Below the pieces are notes generated by a model, which worked only from the letters and a program-made list of their open reading frames with translations, was not told where the DNA came from and made no database searches. A stretch of DNA of 64,000 nt from Shewanella khirikhana (GTDB taxonomy: Bacteria > Pseudomonadota > Gammaproteobacteria > Enterobacterales > Shewanellaceae): positions 1,178,001 to 1,242,000 of the forward strand of contig NZ_CP020373.1 of assembly GCF_003957745.1 (NCBI RefSeq), written 5' to 3'. Positions 60,739 through 64,000 of the stretch are shown piece after piece (the first letter of the stretch is position 1; each line of letters starts with the position of its first letter). The position numbers and the translations under genes are program-made.

Positions 60739-61137
60739 ATGAAAAAAGGAATGACATTGGTGCTGGCAGCCGTGCTGGCTATGGGCGTTGCAGGCTGTGC
60801 CAAGCACACCGCCGGAGTTTCTGTGGCCTCCAGCGGCGAAACCCGGGTCGATAACGCCACCTTTGGCCGCGAAGTCTCGGTCAGTAACCTCAGTCTGCTT
60901 GGCAGCGGCGATATGCTCAAAGGGACGGCGCTCATCGCCAGCAAGGTTTCGACCGATCTCAGGCTGCAATACAAGTTCAGCTGGTATGACGCCCAGGGGA
61001 TTTTGGTTGAAGGGGAAGGCCAAAGCTGGCAGTCCCTTAAACTGCATGGCATGCAACAGCAACAGGTCAGCAGCGTCGCGCCCAATCAAAGCGCCAGCCG
61101 CTTCGAAGTCTATGTGCGTAAAGCGTTTTCGAACTGA
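60739..61137 (+). CDS. ycfL: YcfL-like lipoprotein (DUF1425)
   Basis: This 132-residue protein has a lipoprotein signal with Cys at about residue 20 (VAGCAK) and the DUF1425 beta-rich core (LQYKFSWYDAQGILVEGEGQ, SVAPNQSASRFEVYVRK). E. coli ycfL also sits beside hinT, so the order hinT-(thioesterase)-ycfL is a conserved neighbourhood with an inserted gene. The function of YcfL is unknown. AGGAGG precedes the ATG. Confidence 0.85.
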   Translation: MKKGMTLVLAAVLAMGVAGCAKHTAGVSVASSGETRVDNATFGREVSVSNLSLLGSGDMLKGTALIASKVSTDLRLQYKFSWYDAQGILVEGEGQSWQSLKLHGMQQQQVSSVAPNQSASRFEVYVRKAFSN

Positions 61138-61158
61138 TCTTTGGCGCGTGAATAACTG

Positions 61159-61186
61159 AAAACACCGGCTTGGCCGGTGTTTTTTT
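61159..61186 (+). terminator. Terminator of the hinT-ycfL unit
   Basis: AAAACACCGGC / GCCGGTGTTTT stem followed by T residues. Confidence 0.92.
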
Positions 61187-61294
61187 ATGGGCCGAATTCA
61201 TCCCACCTGGCCGCTGGTCACAAAAATGGCGCCACTGCGGTAAATTTCATCAAAGCCGTTGCAACAAAAGTATCATCTTGGTGATGGATAAGCG

Positions 61295-61300
61295 TATAAT
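61295..61300 (+). promoter_or_regulatory. -10 element of the thiamine riboswitch transcript
   Basis: A perfect TATAAT lies about 12 bases ahead of the aptamer. No good -35 stands 17 bases upstream, so the promoter may rely on an activator or an upstream weak match. Confidence 0.55.
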
Positions 61301-61306
61301 TGGCCG

Positions 61307-61396
61307 CGCCAAGGGGTGTCCGCCGCAGGCGGACTGAGATGTCTACCGACAAACCCTTAGAACCTGATCCGGCTGATACCGGCGTAGGAATGGGCC
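61307..61396 (+). ncRNA. TPP riboswitch (THI element)
   Basis: The conserved THI-element blocks appear in order: GGGGTG, a P3 hairpin (GTCCGCCGCAGGCGGAC), CTGAGA, ACCCTT, GAACCTGATCCGG, ATACCGGCGTAGGAA. It binds thiamine diphosphate. It lies upstream of a TonB-dependent receptor, as known for Shewanella-type thiamine uptake genes. P4 is CCGG...CCGG (61369-61372 and 61379-61382). Confidence 0.96.
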
Positions 61397-61432
61397 TAAG
61401 ATAGCAACGTATATTCTTGCCGCTCCGAGCTT

Positions 61433-61462
61433 GCCGGATCTCAAACATTTTTGTTGAGGTCC
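61433..61462 (+). promoter_or_regulatory. Shine-Dalgarno-sequestering hairpin of the TPP riboswitch
   Basis: GGATCTCAA (61436-61444) pairs with TTGAGGTCC (61454-61462) with one U-G pair, burying GAGG (61456-61459), the ribosome site of the ATG at 61465. The bases 61433-61440 (GCCGGATC) are the exact reverse complement of aptamer bases 61366-61373 (GATCCGGC), giving two exclusive folds. Confidence 0.8.
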
Positions 61463-61464
61463 CC

Positions 61465-63654
61465 ATGTTTACACCATCCCGCAGTTCCCGTTTCCCCTTG
61501 TTTGGTCTGGCGCCGGTCGCCCTGGCTGTGGCATCTGTGATGTCGCCAGTGGCTATGGCCAATGAGCCTGCCGCTGAAGCGCCCATGGAAGTGATGCTGG
61601 TCACCGCCGATTTCCGTGGTCTGGCGGTTGAAAAAATTCCCTCCAGTGTCACCGTAATTGATGCGCAGAAGCTTGAAGATGAAGGCGCGCAGCACTTTGA
61701 AGACATTCTTGGTGCCGTGGCCAACTTCAACTGGTCCGGCGGCACCTCGCGCCCGCGTTATTTCCAAATTCGCGGTGTGGGTGAGCAGGAAGAATACAAG
61801 GGTGCTCCGAACTCCTCTGTGGGCTACCTGATTGATGATATTGATCTTTCTGGCCTTGGTATGGTGTCGTCCATGTACGATATGCAGCAGGTGGAAGTGC
61901 TGCGAGGTCCCCAGGGCACCCGCTATGGCGCCAATGCGCTGGCGGGCTTGATTTACCTGAAAAGCAACGATCCCACTGAGCAGTTTGAGCACGGCGCTCA
62001 GCTGAGTCTAGGTTCAGACAATCTGCGTACTTTCTCCGGCTTCAGCTCGGGCCCTATGATGGACTCGGGTGAGCTTCTGTATCGTGTGTCGCTGCAACAG
62101 CACAATCAGGATGGTTTCCGCGACAACCTGTTCCTTGACCGCTCCGACACCAACGAGCGTGATGAACTGAGCCTGAGAACCAAGGTGCGTTGGTACGCAA
62201 GCGATAACACCCAGGTGGATTTTACCCTGCTGCATGCCGACTTTGACAACGGCTACGATGCCTGGACGCTGGACAACAACGGCTTTAATACCCTGACCGA
62301 TCAGCCCGGCGTGGATGCCCAGCGCACCACTGGGATTGGCCTTAAGCTCAATTACGACGGTTTCAGTTCTGCCGAACTGACCTCGCTCACCAGCTTTGCC
62401 GGCACCGACCACAGACACGCCTACGACGGTGACTGGGCCAACCCAGAATATTGGGCCAGCCGCGAGTGCGAAGCCTATGACGATAACTGGAACGTGATTG
62501 GCACCGAGCCCTGCGTGTACGACTACACCTGGGATAAGCGCGGCGATCGCACTACGGTATCCCAGGAATTTCGTCTGGCGAGTAAAGAAGAAGGGCGCAT
62601 TTTTGGCGGCAGCACTGACTGGCTGCTGGGCCTTTACGGCATGCAGTTGAATGAAGACAACGATCTCACTTCTTTCTACAACGGCTGGGCTGATGAAACC
62701 CTGCGCTCCGAGTACGATGCCCGTAACCTGGCGGTGTTTGGTCAGCTCGATACTGACTTTGGCGATGGCCTGAATCTGTCGGTGGGAGCCCGGGTTGAGC
62801 GCCGCGATGCCGATTACGTGGATGATGCCGGAGATGCCTTCAGCCCGTCCGAAACCATGTGGGGTGGTCATATCGCCCTTGGCAAGCAGCTTAATGACAG
62901 CCATAACCTCTATGGCCGCATTGCCCGTGGTTACAAGGCCGGTGGTTTTAATATGTCGCTGCCGGCCGAGTTTGCCGACAAAAAAGAGTTTGATACCGAA
63001 GTCCTGTACAACTACGAAATAGGTCTCAAATCCAGCTTCCTCGATGGCAACCTGGGCACCAATCTGGCAGTCTTCTTCATGGATAGGCAGGATCAGCAGG
63101 TTTCTGCATCGCAGCAGGACCCTGAGCGGCCACAGCGTTTTATCCTGTTTACTGAAAATGCCGGCAGCTCAACCAATTATGGCGCCGAGCTCGATGCCAA
63201 CTGGTACGCCACCGACAATCTGCATTTTTATGGCAGCCTGGGCTACCTCAAGGCCGAGTACGGTGATTACAGCTATCAGGACAAATACGGCACTGTGGTT
63301 GATCTCAGCGGCCGTGAACTGGCCCACGCGCCAAACTGGACCTGGTCTGTGGGTGCCACCTGGCGTGCCGACAGCGGCTTTTTCGCCAATCTCAATGCCA
63401 ATGGCAAGAGCAAGTTCTACTATTCTGACTCCAATGACTCAGTGTCAGAGGCGTATTCTGTGCTCAATGCCCGCGCCGGTTATGAAGGCGATACCTGGTC
63501 TGTGTATCTGTGGGGCCGTAACCTGCTTGATGAGCAATACGGTGTCCGTGGCTTCTACTTCGGTAACGAGCCAGACAATGGCTGGGCCGATAAGCAGTAT
63601 ATCCGCTATGGCGACCCACGCAGCGTGGGCCTGACTGTGGATGTCAGACTCTAA
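61465..63654 (+). CDS. TonB-dependent outer-membrane receptor, probably for thiamine
   Basis: This 729-residue receptor has a signal peptide (about 30 residues, ending AMA), a TonB-box-like EVMLVTA, a plug domain (IPSSVTVIDAQKLEDEGAQH, EVLRGPQGTRYGANALAG) and a 22-strand-type barrel to the C-terminus. It should import a thiamine compound across the outer membrane using TonB energy. The substrate is inferred from the TPP riboswitch ahead and the thiamine-binding protein behind. ATG 61465 was chosen because GAGG precedes it; an earlier in-frame start would lie within the riboswitch region. Confidence 0.9.
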   Translation: MFTPSRSSRFPLFGLAPVALAVASVMSPVAMANEPAAEAPMEVMLVTADFRGLAVEKIPSSVTVIDAQKLEDEGAQHFEDILGAVANFNWSGGTSRPRYFQIRGVGEQEEYKGAPNSSVGYLIDDIDLSGLGMVSSMYDMQQVEVLRGPQGTRYGANALAGLIYLKSNDPTEQFEHGAQLSLGSDNLRTFSGFSSGPMMDSGELLYRVSLQQHNQDGFRDNLFLDRSDTNERDELSLRTKVRWYASDNTQVDFTLLHADFDNGYDAWTLDNNGFNTLTDQPGVDAQRTTGIGLKLNYDGFSSAELTSLTSFAGTDHRHAYDGDWANPEYWASRECEAYDDNWNVIGTEPCVYDYTWDKRGDRTTVSQEFRLASKEEGRIFGGSTDWLLGLYGMQLNEDNDLTSFYNGWADETLRSEYDARNLAVFGQLDTDFGDGLNLSVGARVERRDADYVDDAGDAFSPSETMWGGHIALGKQLNDSHNLYGRIARGYKAGGFNMSLPAEFADKKEFDTEVLYNYEIGLKSSFLDGNLGTNLAVFFMDRQDQQVSASQQDPERPQRFILFTENAGSSTNYGAELDANWYATDNLHFYGSLGYLKAEYGDYSYQDKYGTVVDLSGRELAHAPNWTWSVGATWRADSGFFANLNANGKSKFYYSDSNDSVSEAYSVLNARAGYEGDTWSVYLWGRNLLDEQYGVRGFYFGNEPDNGWADKQYIRYGDPRSVGLTVDVRL

Positions 63655-63680
63655 ACCAGACGGCAATTTATCTTTTATCC

Positions 63681-63696
63681 GGCGCCTACGGGCGCC
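63681..63696. other. Hairpin between the receptor and the YkoF-like gene
   Basis: GGCGCC-TACG-GGCGCC is a tight 6-bp stem, without a T run, 27 bases after the receptor stop. It may limit expression of the downstream genes or protect the upstream message. Confidence 0.5.
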
Positions 63697-63711
63697 GTGG
63701 GAGACAAGCAC

Positions 63712-63972
63712 ATGAAACTCACCGCTGAAATCAGCATGTATCCCCTGCATGAGAACTACGTTGAACCTATTCGCTGGTTTATCGGGCGCCTGGACAGCTA
63801 TCCCGGCATCACCCGTCGTACCAACGCCATGGCAACCCAGGTACAGGGCGACTATCAGGAGGTGATGACCATGCTCGCCACTGAGATGCAAGCGGCCCAT
63901 GAGAAGTTCGGCAAGGCCGTGTTTGTGTGCAAGTTCATCGGCGGAGCCCTGGACTTGTCCCACTCGGAGTAA
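63712..63972 (+). CDS. YkoF-like thiamine-binding domain protein
   Basis: This 86-residue cytoplasmic protein is a single YkoF/MTH1187-type ferredoxin-like domain: MKLTAEISMYPLHENYVEPI, TRRTNAMATQVQGDYQEVMT and FVCKFIGGALDL. YkoF proteins bind thiamine or HMP. GGGAGA precedes ATG 63712. It sits in the riboswitch-controlled unit between the receptor and the next gene. Confidence 0.82.
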   Translation: MKLTAEISMYPLHENYVEPIRWFIGRLDSYPGITRRTNAMATQVQGDYQEVMTMLATEMQAAHEKFGKAVFVCKFIGGALDLSHSE

Positions 63973-63975
63973 GGC

Positions 63976-64000
63976 ATGCAAGCGGATTTTTGGGGCTGGA
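63976..64000 (+). CDS. Start of the next gene of the thiamine unit (partial)
   Basis: An ATG at 63976, 4 bases after the YkoF-like stop, opens a frame reading MQADFWGW to the end of the window. By known gene order in this genus (receptor, then PnuT permease and a kinase) this is probably the PnuT inner-membrane thiamine transporter, but eight codons cannot prove it. Confidence 0.5.

Noticed and set aside
1..64000. tRNA, rRNA, CRISPR arrays and insertion sequences
   Set aside because: I looked for cloverleaf-like stretches, direct repeats with regular spacers and transposase genes with terminal repeats and saw none; short RNAs could still be missed by eye.

Overview
The window reads as a chromosome segment of a Shewanella-like gammaproteobacterium. 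The best evidence is a small tetraheme cytochrome c of the CctA/STC type, a single-direction curli locus, and housekeeping operons (pstCAB-phoU, gltA / sdhCDAB-sucABCD, bioA / bioBFCD, htpX, fur) whose proteins look gammaproteobacterial. Base composition is moderately GC-rich except in the prophage tail-spike gene. The species cannot be fixed from the sequence alone.

Layout: (1) 1-6621 is the right end of a Mu-like prophage: the tail and baseplate genes gpN, P, 45, 46, 47 and 48, then a tail spike. It ends inside an EamA/DMT transporter gene, of which only the 3' part remains (6622-6976). (2) 7053-13310 holds a GcvR-like ACT protein, divergent from a Pho-box-driven pstC-pstA-pstB-phoU operon whose two permeases carry very long extra domains. 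(3) 13421-23854 holds small enzymes (VOC, DUF502, GFA, AHSA1, a periplasmic metallo-beta-lactamase-fold protein) and a three-gene RND efflux operon with two permeases. (4) 24152-35430 is the TCA-cycle block: gltA, divergent from sdhCDAB and sucABCD. (5) 35536-41852 holds an AEC transporter, GNAT, Rnk, Fur, CobB, a P-loop kinase-like protein, and an RclR-like regulator divergent from a glutaredoxin and an RclC-like membrane protein. (6) 41946-47014 is the biotin cluster, with a BirA-type operator between bioA and bioBFCD. (7) 47212-52002 holds PepE, HtpX, CctA, an unassigned lipoprotein and a cytochrome b561-type protein. (8) 52232-57022 is a curli locus, csgB-csgA-csgD-csgE-csgF-csgG, with a 577-residue CsgA-like subunit and a nine-G tract in the promoter region. 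(9) 57148-61137 holds an M61 peptidase, HinT, a two-hotdog thioesterase and YcfL. (10) 61307 to the end is a TPP-riboswitch-controlled thiamine uptake module: a TonB-dependent receptor, a YkoF-like thiamine-binding protein and the first codons of a further gene.

Themes: the TCA block converts acetyl-CoA through citrate synthase, 2-oxoglutarate dehydrogenase (E1 and E2), succinyl-CoA synthetase and succinate dehydrogenase from two divergent units that share a palindrome-rich control region. The thiamine module has a readable translational switch: an 8-base aptamer segment is perfectly complementary to a segment overlapping a hairpin that buries the Shine-Dalgarno sequence. A genome-level oddity is a set of short tandem duplications (6-20 bp units, unrelated to one another), nearly all lying just past stop codons. 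No CRISPR array, rRNA, tRNA or insertion sequence was seen.
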